From Pseudomonas muyukensis (GTDB lineage Bacteria; Pseudomonadota; Gammaproteobacteria; Pseudomonadales; Pseudomonadaceae): a stretch of 64,000 nt of DNA. The DNA is taken from positions 509,501 through 573,500 of the forward strand of contig NZ_CP077073.1 in assembly GCF_019139535.1 (NCBI RefSeq), written 5' to 3'. Positions 16,457-26,104 of the stretch are shown here, in pieces. The position numbers were made by a program, and so were the translations under genes. Position 1 is the stretch's first letter. Every line of letters starts with the position of its first letter. Below the pieces are notes generated by a model. That model was not told where the DNA came from and did not search any database. It worked only from the letters and a program-made list of their open reading frames with translations.

Positions 16457-17657
16457 CAGCGCAGGCTACGGTCCCTCGCCCTGGCAGCGCCTGGCCGAGC
16501 CCTGCGCCAGCCTGCAGCGCCTGGGCCGGCGTGCGCTGCTGGCGCTGCTGGGTATCGCCGTCGGTTGCGCCGCGGTGGTGGCCCTGCTGAACATCGGCCA
16601 CAACGCCCAGGCCCAGGCCATGGCGGTGTTCCAGGACATGGGCAGCGACCTGCTGGTGGCCAATGTGCAACTGCCCGCCGGTGTCTCCCCCAGCAGCGCA
16701 GACCGCCTCGACGACCTGGCCCTGCGCCAGCGCTTGCCCGAGGTGCAGGCATTGAGCGCGCTGAGCCTGACCTCGATGCAGGGGCGACGCCAGGGACGCA
16801 GCTTCGATACGCTGCTGGCCGGGGTCGGCGCGGAACTGGACCAGGTGCTGGACCTGGTCCCCGCCCAGGGCCGTTGGCTCAGCCGCTTCGACGCCCAGGC
16901 CACCCATGCCGTGCTCGGCGCGCAGCTGGCCGCCAGCCTGGCCGCCCAGGGCCAGCCGGCGGTGCCCGGTGAGTCGGTACAACTGGCCGGCTATGTGTTC
17001 CAGGTAATCGGCATTCTCCAGCCCCATGGGCAGAACCCGCTGCTGCCGCTGTCCATCGACGACACCCTGCTGGTTCCGTTGCAGGGCATGCGCCGCCTGG
17101 CCGTGGCGCCGCAGATCGGCACGGTGCTGGCGCGCAGTGTCGCGGGCGTCGATCCACAGGCCCTGGCCCCACGCCTGCAAGACGCCTTGCGCGCCAGCCT
17201 GCCGGGGCGCGATATCGAGGTGCAGGTACCGCAGCAGTTGCTGGCCGGCATCGCCCAGCAATCACGGCTGTTCACCTGGCTGCTCGGCGGGCTGGGCGGT
17301 ATCGCGCTGCTGGTCGGCGGCGTCGGGGTAATGAACGTGATGCTGATGAACGTCAGCGAACGCCGTCGCGAAATTGGCGTGCGCATGGCCCTTGGCGCCC
17401 GGCCCCGGGACATCGCCTGGCTGTTCCTGCTCGAAGCGCTGGCGCTGGCGCTGGCCGGCGCAGCTGCCGGGGCGCTGCTGGGGCTGGCGGCGGGCTGGTT
17501 GTTCGGCCAACTGTCCGGCTGGGGCGCATTCACCCTGGCGCCCCTGGCGCTGCCGCTGGGCATCGGCGGGGCCCTGCTGACCGGCCTGGTGTTCGGCCTC
17601 AGCCCGGCACTGGCGGCGGCACGCCTGCAACCGGTACAGGCGTTGCGTGATGACTGA
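16449..17657 (+). CDS. MacB-like ABC permease (FtsX superfamily)
   Basis: A 402-residue membrane protein. The first membrane helix is near residues 25-48 ([24 protein letters not shown]), then comes a periplasmic MacB_PCD domain of ~220 residues, and three C-terminal helices form the FtsX domain, including [38 protein letters not shown], a typical coupling region. Type VII transporters move substrates from periplasm to TolC by mechanotransmission rather than carrying them over the inner membrane. It overlaps both neighbours (ATPase by 8 bp, TolC gene by 8 bp). Confidence 0.88.
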
Positions 17658-19128
17658 GCGCCTGGTCCTGGCCCTGCTGCTCAGCCTCCTCGGCCTGGGC
17701 GCCCAGGCGCAGCCGCCCCTGGCGCCGGCGCAGGCGAGCCGCGCCGGCGCACCGTCGCCAGCCCTCGGCGGCCTGTCGCTCAAGGCCCGGCAGATCGACC
17801 TCAGCCTCAGCGATGCCATCTACCTGGGCCTGCGCGACAACCGCGCGATCCGCAGCGCCTACCTCGAGCGTATCGCGCAAAAATTCGACCTGCGCGTGGC
17901 CGAGGACCGCTTCACCCCCAAGCTGGTGGTGCGCGGCAATGCCCTGTCCAATCACAACCAGGCCGACCGCTACCGGCAAGGCGACATCGCCCCCAGCACG
18001 ACGCTGCTCACGCCCTACGGCACCCGGGTCAGCCTAGGCTGGGCCTATCGTCACACCGACGCCGACCTGGCCGGGCTGACGCGCAACGACGGCGCCAACC
18101 TCACGCTGATCCAGCCGTTGCTGCGCGGCGCCGGGCGTGATGTCGCCACGGCCCCGGTGCAACTGGCGCGCCTGGGCGAACAGGTCAATCGCCTGGCCCT
18201 CAAGGACACCGTGGCGCAAAGCATCACCCGGATCATCACCGCCTACCGCGCCCTGCTGCAGAGCCAGGAACAGCTGCAGATCGCCGGCGATGCCCTGGCC
18301 CGCGCGCGCCAGTTGCTGGAGGTGAACCAGGCGATGATCGGCGCCGGGCGCATGGCCGCCTTCGAGATCGTCCAGACCGAAGCCGAGGTGGCCACCCAGG
18401 AGCTGGGCCACGAGGAGGCGCGCAACCAGCTGGACGCCGCGCGCCTGGCCTTGTTGCAGCTGCTGGCCCTGGACCTCGACACCCCGCTGGTGGCCAGCGA
18501 CGCCGTGCAAGCCGACGCCCTCGAAGTCGATGCCGCCCAAGCCATGGCCCAGGCCGAGACCATGCAACCCAACTACCTGATCCAGCTGATCGGCAACCAG
18601 CAGGCCGCGATCAACCTCACGGTCGCGCGCAACGAGCGCCTGTGGGATGTATCGCTGGTCGGTGGTGGCGGCCAGGTGCGCGACCGCAACAGCCACAACG
18701 GGAGCTCGCGCAGCTGGGAGAACTACGTGGGGGTGCAGGTGGAGATCCCCATCGGCGACCTGAGCACGCGCCAGGCCGAAGTCCAGGCCCGGGTCGGGGT
18801 GGAGAACCAGCAGGTGCGCGTGCAGGAGGCACGCCAGCAATTGCAGCGCGACGTGACCAACGCCGTGCGCGATATCGCTGTGCGCTGGCGCCAGTACCAG
18901 ATTGCCCTGCGCGCCCAGACGCTGTCGCAGCGCAAGCTGCAGATCGAACGGGAAAAACTCACCGTCGGGCGCTCGAGCAACTTTCAGGTGCTGAGCTTCG
19001 AGAACGACCTGCGTTCGGCGCAGAACGCCCGCCTGAACGCCCTGATCAGCTACCTCAACGCCCAAGCCGAGCTGGACCAGACCTTGGGCACCACCCTGCA
19101 AAGCTGGGATATCGCCCTCAATGATTAA
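17650..19128 (+). CDS. TolC-family outer membrane efflux protein
   Basis: A 492-residue protein with a signal peptide (LVLALLLSLLGLGAQA) and two OEP repeats (about residues 55-240 and 275-485) of long alpha-helical hairpins rich in Ala, Gln and Arg. LRDNRAIRSAYLERIAQKFDLRVAEDRF and LNARISYLNAQAELDQT-like segments are typical of TolC proteins. It would form the outer membrane duct for this exporter. The start ATG lies inside the permease end and the stop overlaps the adaptor gene by 8 bp. Confidence 0.88.
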   Translation: MTERLVLALLLSLLGLGAQAQPPLAPAQASRAGAPSPALGGLSLKARQIDLSLSDAIYLGLRDNRAIRSAYLERIAQKFDLRVAEDRFTPKLVVRGNALSNHNQADRYRQGDIAPSTTLLTPYGTRVSLGWAYRHTDADLAGLTRNDGANLTLIQPLLRGAGRDVATAPVQLARLGEQVNRLALKDTVAQSITRIITAYRALLQSQEQLQIAGDALARARQLLEVNQAMIGAGRMAAFEIVQTEAEVATQELGHEEARNQLDAARLALLQLLALDLDTPLVASDAVQADALEVDAAQAMAQAETMQPNYLIQLIGNQQAAINLTVARNERLWDVSLVGGGGQVRDRNSHNGSSRSWENYVGVQVEIPIGDLSTRQAEVQARVGVENQQVRVQEARQQLQRDVTNAVRDIAVRWRQYQIALRAQTLSQRKLQIEREKLTVGRSSNFQVLSFENDLRSAQNARLNALISYLNAQAELDQTLGTTLQSWDIALND

Positions 19129-20374
19129 GTCCCTCACCCCACGCCGTGCGCTGCTCCTGGCGGTCTTGGCCGTGTTCGGCGTCATTTTGCTGCGCCAGTG
19201 CGCCGACAGTGCCGGTCAACCCCGCGTGGCACAAGCGACCTGGGTGCGGGTCGAACCCCAGGTGCTGGAAAACCGCCTGGGCCTGGTCGGGCGCTTGCAG
19301 GCCGTGGACCAGGTCACCCTGGCTGCGCCGTTCGATGGCCAACTGGCCGAGGTGCGGGTCGCGGAAGGCCAGCGGGTCGAGCAGGGGCAGACCCTGCTAC
19401 GGCTGGACCCGGCGCAACTGCTGGTGCAACTGCGCCAGGCCAAGGCAGAGTTGCTCAAGGCCCAGGGAGAAACCCGGCGCCTGGCGCAGTGGGCGCACGG
19501 CAGCGAGGTCGCCCGCGCCCGCCGCAGCCTGGCCAGTGCCCGCCAGGCCCTGGCCAGCGGCGCAAGCAACCTGCGCGACACCCGCGCGCTGTTCGACCGC
19601 GGCATCGTCGCGCGGATGGAACTCGAGGCACTGGAGCAGCAGGTGCGCAACCAGCAGCAGGATGTCAGCGCCGCCAGCGAGGAGCTGGCCAGCACCCTGG
19701 CCCAGGGCCAAGGCGCGGCGCGGCAGATTGCCGAGATCGAACTGGCCAACGCGCAGGCCCGCCAGCAGGCGCTCGAGGCCCTGTATGCCCGCCGCGAACT
19801 GACCGCGCCGCTGAGTGGCAACGTGGTACGCCCGGCGCCGCAGGACGGCGGCAAGCCGCTGCTGCTGCAACCAGGGGTGGCAGTGACCCAGGGCATGCCA
19901 TTGCTGGGCGTGGTCGGCCAGGAGCGCTTCCAGGTTTTGACCCGGGTCGAGGAAACCGACCTGCACCTGCTGCGCGAAGGCATGCCGGTGCATATCAGCG
20001 GCGACGGCTTCGCCGCGCAGCTGCACGGGCGCATCCTGTCCATCGGCATCCAGAGCGACAGCAGCGACCCGCAGGCGACCGGTGCGCATTTCGAGGTGAA
20101 GGTCTCGGTGCAAACGCCCCCGGCGGGGCTGGATCAGCCGCTGCGGGCGGGCATGAGCACCCAGCTGGCGGTGCTGCTGTTGCGCGATGAGCAAGGCATG
20201 GCGGTGCCGCCCCAGGCGTTGCGCCAAGGGGAGGATGGCCAAACCTATGTGATGTATCGGGCCACCGCTGACGCTCGGGCGCAACGCAAACCGGTAGTAC
20301 CGGGCGTGGCCGTGAGCCAAGGGGTGATGGTGCAAGGGCTGGAGGCCGGGTTCGTCGAGGTACCGGCCTCGTAG
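19121..20374 (+). CDS. Membrane fusion protein (HlyD/MacA family)
   Basis: A 417-residue periplasmic adaptor. One N-terminal membrane helix (ALLLAVLAVFGVILL) precedes the lipoyl half-motif TLAAPFDGQLAEVRVAEGQRVEQGQTLLRLDP, then a ~100-residue coiled-coil hairpin (residues ~100-205), the second lipoyl half RRELTAPLSGNVV, and a beta-barrel/membrane-proximal domain. It would link the permease to TolC. Having the adaptor last (ATPase, permease, TolC, adaptor) differs from the usual macA-macB-tolC or pvdR-pvdT-opmQ order. No obvious terminator follows it. Confidence 0.87.
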   Translation: MIKSLTPRRALLLAVLAVFGVILLRQCADSAGQPRVAQATWVRVEPQVLENRLGLVGRLQAVDQVTLAAPFDGQLAEVRVAEGQRVEQGQTLLRLDPAQLLVQLRQAKAELLKAQGETRRLAQWAHGSEVARARRSLASARQALASGASNLRDTRALFDRGIVARMELEALEQQVRNQQQDVSAASEELASTLAQGQGAARQIAEIELANAQARQQALEALYARRELTAPLSGNVVRPAPQDGGKPLLLQPGVAVTQGMPLLGVVGQERFQVLTRVEETDLHLLREGMPVHISGDGFAAQLHGRILSIGIQSDSSDPQATGAHFEVKVSVQTPPAGLDQPLRAGMSTQLAVLLLRDEQGMAVPPQALRQGEDGQTYVMYRATADARAQRKPVVPGVAVSQGVMVQGLEAGFVEVPAS

Positions 20375-20549
20375 CGCCAGCCCTTTCGCGGCGCAAGACC
20401 GCGCCAGGCGCCAGGCATCGGCCGCTTGAACGGGAAGCCTCGCAGCGCGACAAACCTCGACGCACTTTTTGCACTACCCGACGACAAGGCGTCGCTAAGC
20501 TTGGGCGGGCCGCAGGACGCGGCGTCCCTTTGCGAACACGGAGTGCCCC

Positions 20550-22037
20550 ATGTCCCTCGCCCTCGTCCACAGCCGCGCCCAGGTAGGGGTGCAGGCGCCC
20601 GCCGTCAGCGTCGAAACCCACCTGGCCAACGGCCTGCCCACCCTCACCCTGGTCGGCCTGCCGGAGGCCACGGTCAAGGAGAGCAAGGACCGGGTCCGCA
20701 GCGCCATCGTCAACTCCGGCCTGGAATACCCGGCCCGGCGCATCACCCAAAGCCTGGCCCCAGCCGACCTGCCCAAGGATGGCGGCCGTTACGACCTGGC
20801 CATCGCCCTGGGCATTCTCGCCGCCAATGGCCAGGTGCCGGTGGCCAGCCTCGACAGCATCGAGTGCCTGGGCGAACTGGCCTTGTCCGGAGCCCTGCGC
20901 CCGGTGCAGGGGGTGCTGCCCGCAGCGCTTGCCGCGCGCGATGCCGGGCGGGCGCTGGTAGTGCCGCGGGAAAACGCCGAGGAAGCCAGCCTGGCCGGCG
21001 GCCTGATGGTGTATGCGGTAGGGCATCTGCAAGAACTGGTGGCGCACTTGAACGAGCAACCGGCCTTGGCGCCCTATGCCGCCAACGGCTTGCTGCTGGA
21101 GCAACGCCCCTACCCTGACCTCAGCGAGGTACAAGGCCAGGCTGCCGCCAAGCGCGCCCTGCTGGTGGCCGCCGCCGGCGCCCACAACCTGTTGTTCACA
21201 GGGCCCCCGGGCACCGGCAAGACCCTGCTCGCCAGCCGCCTGCCTGGCCTGCTGCCGCCGCTGGACGAGCGCGAGGCGCTGGAGGTGGCCGCCATTCGTT
21301 CGGTCAGTGGCCATGCGCCGCTGGACTGCTGGCCGCAACGGCCGTTTCGCCACCCCCACCACTCGGCCTCCGGCCCGGCGCTGGTGGGGGGCGGTAGCCG
21401 CCCACAACCCGGTGAAATCACCCTGGCGCACCATGGCGTGCTGTTTCTCGATGAATTGCCCGAGTTCGAACGGCGGGTGCTGGAGGTGTTGCGCGAGCCG
21501 CTGGAGTCCGGCGAGATCGTGGTGGCCCGGGCCAAGGACCGGGTGCGCTTCCCGGCACGCTTTCAACTGGTGGCGGCGATGAACCCCTGCCCCTGCGGCT
21601 ACCTGGGCGACCCGACCGGGCGTTGTCGCTGCAGCAGCGAACAGGTCCAGCGCTACCGCAACAAGCTGTCCGGGCCGCTGCTCGACCGCATCGACCTGCA
21701 CCTGACGGTGGCTCGGGAAAGTACCGTGCTGACCCACCAGCCCAGTGGCGAGACCAGCGCCAGCGTTGGCCAGAGGGTGGCCGAGGCGCGGGCGCTGCAG
21801 CAGCGCCGGCAGGGCTGCGCCAACGCCTTCCTCGACCTCAAGGGGCTGCGTCGGCATTGCCCGCTGGAGCCGGTTGATCAGGCCTGGCTGGAGCAGGCCT
21901 GCGAACGGCTGACACTGTCGTTGCGGGCGGCGCACCGGCTGCTGAAGGTCGCCCGCACGCTGGCGGACCTGGAGGGCGCGCAATCCATCACCAGGACGCA
22001 CCTGGCGGAAGCGTTGCAGTACCGACCGGGCACTTGA
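20550..22037 (+). CDS. comM: YifB/ComM family AAA+ Mg-chelatase-like ATPase
   Basis: A 495-residue protein: an N-terminal Lon-like ChlI domain (VHSRAQVGVQAPAVSVETHLANGLP, LVGLPEATVKESKDRVRSA), the AAA+ core with Walker A FTGPPGTGKTLLASRLPGLLPP near residue 220 and Walker B VLFLDELPEF, the zinc-like CPCGYLGDPTGRCRC, and a C-terminal Mg_chelatase_C helical domain. ComM is a branch-migration helicase that helps integrate DNA during natural transformation. It follows ubiK and the Mop gene in related genomes. Here about 9.5 kb separate them. Confidence 0.92.
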   Translation: MSLALVHSRAQVGVQAPAVSVETHLANGLPTLTLVGLPEATVKESKDRVRSAIVNSGLEYPARRITQSLAPADLPKDGGRYDLAIALGILAANGQVPVASLDSIECLGELALSGALRPVQGVLPAALAARDAGRALVVPRENAEEASLAGGLMVYAVGHLQELVAHLNEQPALAPYAANGLLLEQRPYPDLSEVQGQAAAKRALLVAAAGAHNLLFTGPPGTGKTLLASRLPGLLPPLDEREALEVAAIRSVSGHAPLDCWPQRPFRHPHHSASGPALVGGGSRPQPGEITLAHHGVLFLDELPEFERRVLEVLREPLESGEIVVARAKDRVRFPARFQLVAAMNPCPCGYLGDPTGRCRCSSEQVQRYRNKLSGPLLDRIDLHLTVARESTVLTHQPSGETSASVGQRVAEARALQQRRQGCANAFLDLKGLRRHCPLEPVDQAWLEQACERLTLSLRAAHRLLKVARTLADLEGAQSITRTHLAEALQYRPGT

Positions 22038-22050
22038 TGCTGCCCCCTGA

Positions 22051-22180
22051 GGAAGCGGCCTTGCCGAGGCGTAGGGCCGGTCGGAAAAGGGCGCGCAGCG
22101 GCCTCGGATTCCGAGTCACCATCGAAACTGCTGGGGCGGCTGCGCAGCCCTTTCGCGACACAAGGCCGCTCCCACAGGGG
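22051..22180. repeat. Inverted pair of REP elements
   Basis: GGAAGCGGCCTTGCCG on the left and CGACACAAGGCCGCTCCCACAG on the right, with internal GC palindromes. It lies directly after comM. The remaining ~180 bp up to the DUF2790 gene is AT-rich, including TTGCG (22280) and CGCAA (22300) arms around TATTTGTA, and probably holds the next promoter. Confidence 0.8.
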
Positions 22181-22363
22181 GACAAGTTCCCTGCGCGACA
22201 GCGCAACCCGAAGGGCTGGGCGATCTCCTCCAGGAATTAGCCAAGACGCACTCAATCAGCGTCATAGCGGAAATATATTTTGCGCGTTAAATATTTGTAC
22301 GCAATATACACCTCAAGCAGCAAGCCGTCGCCAACCCCACTCAGCAGAACCCGGAGAACGATC

Positions 22364-22615
22364 ATGACCCTTCGCAAAGCCTTCGCCCTCACCGTTACCA
22401 CCCTGGCCCTCGGCACCAGCGTCAGCAGCTTCGCCAGCGAAGCCACCCCGTACCACTACGGCATGGACCTGGACATCGCCAAGGTCGTCAGCGTCGCTGC
22501 ACCCGCCAGCGTCCAAGGCCAGGCCAGCACCGCCACCCTGACCTACCGCGACAGCAGCGGCCAGCTGCGCGCCGTGAGCTACGTGCAACCCACCGTCCTC
22601 GCCAACCAGAACTGA
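22364..22615 (+). CDS. DUF2790 small secreted protein
   Basis: An 83-residue protein: signal peptide MTLRKAFALTVTTLALGTSVSSFA, then the DUF2790 signature YHYGMDLDIAKVVSV and a beta strand with a variable GQASTATLTYRDSSGQLRAVSY. These short periplasmic or secreted proteins are common in Pseudomonas, often induced by metals or stress, but have no known function. It lies 31 bp before the esterase gene with no terminator between, so the two are likely cotranscribed. Confidence 0.82.
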   Translation: MTLRKAFALTVTTLALGTSVSSFASEATPYHYGMDLDIAKVVSVAAPASVQGQASTATLTYRDSSGQLRAVSYVQPTVLANQN

Positions 22616-22646
22616 GCCACGGCTCGAACCCTAAAGGAGCTAGAAC

Positions 22647-23663
22647 ATGAAACTGTCCCCCACCCTGACCGCCGGCCTGCTGGCCCTCGCCGTGAACAGC
22701 GCCTTCGCCGCCGGCAGCCCCGGCGTCGAACCCACCACCCAAGGCTTCCTCGAGGCCCTGGCCGCCGGTGGCGGCAAGCCGCTGGAGACCCTCACGCCCA
22801 AGGATGCCCGTGCGGTGTTGAGCGGTGCCCAGGCCGGCGTCAAGGTGGATCTGTCGGGCATCCGCGTCGAGCGCCGGACCATCCAGGCCGACGGCCAGCC
22901 GCTGGAAATCCGCGTGGTGCGACCTGCAGGCGCCCAGGGTGAGCTGCCGGTGTTCATGTACTTCCACGGCGGCGGCTGGGTGCTGGGCGACTACCCCACC
23001 CACGAACGGCTGATCCGTGACTTGGTGGTGGGCTCCGGCGCCGCGGCGGTCTACGTCGACTACACGCCGTCACCGGAAGCGAAGTTTCCCACCGCGATCA
23101 ACCAAGCCTACGCCGCCACCCGCTGGGTCGCCGAGCATGGCAAGGAGATCGGCGTGGACGGCAGCCGCCTGGCGGTAGCCGGCAACAGCGTCGGCGGCAA
23201 CATGGCTGCAGTGGTGGCACTCAAGGCCAAGGAGGCCGGCACGCCGAAGCTGCGCTTCCAGGCGCTGCTGTGGCCGGTGACCGATGCCAACTTCAACAAC
23301 GCGTCCTATAACCAGTTCGCCGAAGGGCACTTCCTGACCCGCAACATGATGCAGTGGTTCTGGGACAACTACACCACCGACCCGCGTCAGCGCGACGACA
23401 TCCATGCTTCGCCGCTGCGCGCCAGCCTGGCACAGTTGCAGGGCCTGCCACCGGCGCTGGTGCAGACCGCCGAGATGGACGTGCTGCGCGACGAAGGCGA
23501 GGCCTATGCCCGCAAGCTGGGCGCTGCCGGGGTACCGGTGACAGCCGTGCGCTACAACGGCCTGATCCACGACTACGGCCTGCTCAACGTGCTGGCCACC
23601 GTGCCCAGCGTGCGCAGCGCCATGGACCAGGCGGCGCAGGCGCTGAAAGCCCACCTGCAGTAA
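22647..23663 (+). CDS. Secreted alpha/beta hydrolase (HSL-type esterase)
   Basis: A 338-residue protein with an N-terminal signal peptide (LLALAVNSAFAAG). The oxyanion HGGGWVLGDYPTH near residue 112 and nucleophile motif GNSVGGNMA near 190 place it in the hormone-sensitive-lipase (bacterial family IV) esterases. The Asp is likely in QTAEMDVLRDEGEAYA and the His in YNGLIHDYGLLN. A carboxylesterase on small acyl esters is expected in the periplasm or medium. A SD AAAGGAGC precedes the ATG. Confidence 0.87.
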   Translation: MKLSPTLTAGLLALAVNSAFAAGSPGVEPTTQGFLEALAAGGGKPLETLTPKDARAVLSGAQAGVKVDLSGIRVERRTIQADGQPLEIRVVRPAGAQGELPVFMYFHGGGWVLGDYPTHERLIRDLVVGSGAAAVYVDYTPSPEAKFPTAINQAYAATRWVAEHGKEIGVDGSRLAVAGNSVGGNMAAVVALKAKEAGTPKLRFQALLWPVTDANFNNASYNQFAEGHFLTRNMMQWFWDNYTTDPRQRDDIHASPLRASLAQLQGLPPALVQTAEMDVLRDEGEAYARKLGAAGVPVTAVRYNGLIHDYGLLNVLATVPSVRSAMDQAAQALKAHLQ

Positions 23664-23669
23664 GCAGTT

Positions 23670-23712
23670 GATCGCGGGGCAAGGATACGGCGGCCCGACT
23701 TGCCCCGCGATC
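23670..23712. terminator. Hairpin after the esterase gene
   Basis: GATCGCGGGGCAAG at 23670-23683 and CTTGCCCCGCGATC at 23699-23712 form a perfect 14-bp stem, starting 6 bp past the stop. It works as a REP-like stabiliser or terminator. Confidence 0.6.
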
Positions 23713-23864
23713 GATTGAGCAAAGCGCCTACTTTCAGAACGCTGCTTCCTGTAATGCCAGGATTGTCCTGTTTCCCTCCCTACCCGAAAATGCCCGCCTC
23801 TTTCACCGATGGCATTAAGCTGTTGCATCAAACGCTGCCGTACGCAGTTCAAGGAGTCCGAGCA

Positions 23865-25652
23865 ATGCCACACGAAGGCAGCCTTCTACAAACCGCCGTC
23901 ATCTTCCTCCTCGCCGCCGTGGTCGCCGTGCCCCTGGCCAAACGCCTGCAACTGGGCGCCGTGATCGGCTACCTGCTGGCGGGCGTAGCCATCGGCCCGC
24001 AGGCCCTGGGGCTGATCCGCGATACCGAGAGCGTCGCGCACATCTCCGAGCTGGGCGTGGTGTTGCTGTTGTTCATCATCGGCCTGGAACTGTCGCCACG
24101 GCGCCTGTGGCTGATGCGCAAGTCGGTGTTCGGCGTCGGCACCGCCCAGGTGCTGCTGACCGGCGCGGCACTCGGCGCCATCGCCCTGTTCGGCTTCAGC
24201 CAGAGCCTGCCGGCGGCCATCGTGGTTGGCCTGGGCCTGGCCCTGTCGTCCACCGCCCTGGGCCTGCAGAGCCTGGCCGAGAGCAAGCAGCTCAACGCCC
24301 CCCATGGCCGCCTGGCCTTCGCCATCCTGCTGTTCCAGGACATCGCCGCGATCCCCTTGATCGCCCTGGTGCCGCTGTTGGCCGCCAGCGGCCCGGACAC
24401 CAGCCACGGCGACAGCCTCGAGCATGGCCTGCAGGTGTTCGCCAGCATCGCCATCGTCATCGTTGGCGGCCGCTACTTGCTGCGCCCGCTGTTTCGCATC
24501 GTCGCCCGCACCGGCCTGCCGGAGGTGTCCACCGCCACTGCGCTGCTGGTGGTGATTGGCACCGCCTGGCTGATGGAGGAGGCTGGCATCTCCATGGCCC
24601 TGGGCGCCTTCCTTGCCGGCCTGCTGCTGGCCGACTCGGAGTACCGCCACGAATTGGAATCGCAGATCGAGCCGTTCAAGGGCTTGCTGCTGGGCCTGTT
24701 CTTCATGAGTGTGGGCATGGGCGCCAACCTGCGCCTGCTGCTGGAAATGCCGCTGGTGCTGCTGGGCCTGACCCTGCTGCTGATCGCGGTGAAGTTGCTG
24801 CTGCTGATCGGCGCCGGGCGCCTGGCCGGAGGCCTCAACGGCGCCAGCGCCCTGCGCCTGGGCATGGTGCTGGCGGCCGGCGGCGAGTTCGCCTTCGTGG
24901 TGTTCAAGCTGGGCAAGGACCAGGGCCTGTTCGATACCCAGACCTACGACCTGCTGCTGATGACCATCACCCTGTCGATGGCCGTCACGCCGCTGCTGAT
25001 GCTCGGTTGCGCCCGCGCCCTCAAGCGCCCGCAGCCGGTGCCTGAGGTGCCCGAGCAGTACAAGACCATCGACGCTGGCACCCCGCGCGTGGTGATTGCC
25101 GGCATGGGCCGCATGGGCCAGATCGTCGCGCGCATCCTGCGGGCGCAGAAGATCCCCTTCGTCGCCCTGGAGACCTCGGTGGACGCCATCGAGATGACCC
25201 GCATGTTCGAGCAGGTGCCGGTGTTCTATGGCGACCCACTGCGCCCTGAAGTGTTGCAGGCGGCCAAGGTCGGCGAGGCCGAGTACTTCATCATCACCAT
25301 CGACGACCCCGAGGTGGCGATCCACACGGCAGAGCGGGCCAAGCGCCTGTACCCGCACCTGAAGGTGATCGCCCGGGCGCGTAACCGCCAGCACGTGCAC
25401 AAGCTGATGGACGTCGGCGCCGAGCCGATCCGCGAGACCTTCCATTCCAGCCTGGAGATGAGCCGCCGCACCCTGATTGGGCTGGGGTTGACGCAGGAGC
25501 AGGCGGCGTATCGCATCCAGCGCTTCACCGAGCATGACGAGCAGGTGCTCGAAGCCCAGGGCCTGGTGCGCGACGATCGCGCCAAGGTGATGCAGACGGC
25601 CAAGGAAGCGCGGGTGGAGCTGGAACGGTTGTTTGCGTCGGATGAGGATTGA
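23865..25652 (+). CDS. CPA2 cation:proton antiporter with RCK domain (KefB/KefC-like)
   Basis: A 595-residue protein. Residues ~1-385 form the 12-13-helix Na+/H+ exchanger domain (VIGYLLAGVAIGPQALGLI, ELGVVLLLFIIGLELS, MALGAFLAGLLLADSEYRHELE). Residues ~405-525 form a TrkA-N Rossmann domain (VVIAGMGRMGQIVARIL). The ATG at 23865 after AAGGAG is preferred to the longer frame. KefB/C are glutathione-gated K+ efflux systems. The same fold is used by other K+/H+ antiporters, so the gating ligand is open. No ancillary kefF/G gene is next to it. Confidence 0.87.
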   Translation: MPHEGSLLQTAVIFLLAAVVAVPLAKRLQLGAVIGYLLAGVAIGPQALGLIRDTESVAHISELGVVLLLFIIGLELSPRRLWLMRKSVFGVGTAQVLLTGAALGAIALFGFSQSLPAAIVVGLGLALSSTALGLQSLAESKQLNAPHGRLAFAILLFQDIAAIPLIALVPLLAASGPDTSHGDSLEHGLQVFASIAIVIVGGRYLLRPLFRIVARTGLPEVSTATALLVVIGTAWLMEEAGISMALGAFLAGLLLADSEYRHELESQIEPFKGLLLGLFFMSVGMGANLRLLLEMPLVLLGLTLLLIAVKLLLLIGAGRLAGGLNGASALRLGMVLAAGGEFAFVVFKLGKDQGLFDTQTYDLLLMTITLSMAVTPLLMLGCARALKRPQPVPEVPEQYKTIDAGTPRVVIAGMGRMGQIVARILRAQKIPFVALETSVDAIEMTRMFEQVPVFYGDPLRPEVLQAAKVGEAEYFIITIDDPEVAIHTAERAKRLYPHLKVIARARNRQHVHKLMDVGAEPIRETFHSSLEMSRRTLIGLGLTQEQAAYRIQRFTEHDEQVLEAQGLVRDDRAKVMQTAKEARVELERLFASDED

Positions 25653-25688
25653 GGGCCTCATGTGCATGTCTTGAGGGTTATTTCGCCC

Positions 25689-25936
25689 ATGAGATCGAGC
25701 GCCGCCTGCGCGGCGCATCGCGACGCAAGGCCGCTCCTACATTTGTTGCAACGTGGCCATAGCCTGATAGGCCATGGTTGGCATGACGCGGTTTTTGCGT
25801 GGGCATTGCTGCCGCCCCATCTGTCTCAAGCCCTGCGCCAAGGCTGGCAACCATGGCCTGACAGGTTCGGTACGTTGCAACAAATGTAGGAGCGGATTCA
25901 TCCGCGATGCGCCGCGCGGGCGGCGCTCGATCTCAT
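25689..25936. repeat. REP-ended palindromic element, copy 1 (about 250 bp)
   Basis: The ends ATGAGATCGAGCGCCGC and GCGGCGCTCGATCTCAT are mirror images. Inside them lie GCTCCTACATTTGTTGCAACGT and ACGTTGCAACAAATGTAGGAGC, then GGCCATGGTTG and CAACCATGGCC. The inner ~150 bp is unique to this element and recurs, reverse-complemented, at 43207-43464. No transposase or credible ORF is inside. It has the shape of a non-autonomous mobile element or long REPIN. Confidence 0.75.
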
Positions 25937-26104
25937 AGGCGCCCTAACCTTAAAGGCAAACACCTGGTGGCCATCACTCAATATCAGATAATTCCCGCAG
26001 CCCCCGAAGATATTGCTTACTGAGCAATCAGCACCCCAAGAAATACCCTACAAAGTCTGTCGATCCCCTTCTGATTGTCCGGGGAAATCCTGCCTTCTAG
26101 GCTG

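Noticed and set aside
19995..22001. 668-codon ORF antisense to comM and the adaptor gene
   Set aside because: Shadow of two clear genes. It crosses a gene boundary and its composition is Gly/Arg/Gln-rich noise.
25740..25890. Coding gene inside the long palindromic element
   Set aside because: All frames are short and do not agree between the two copies.
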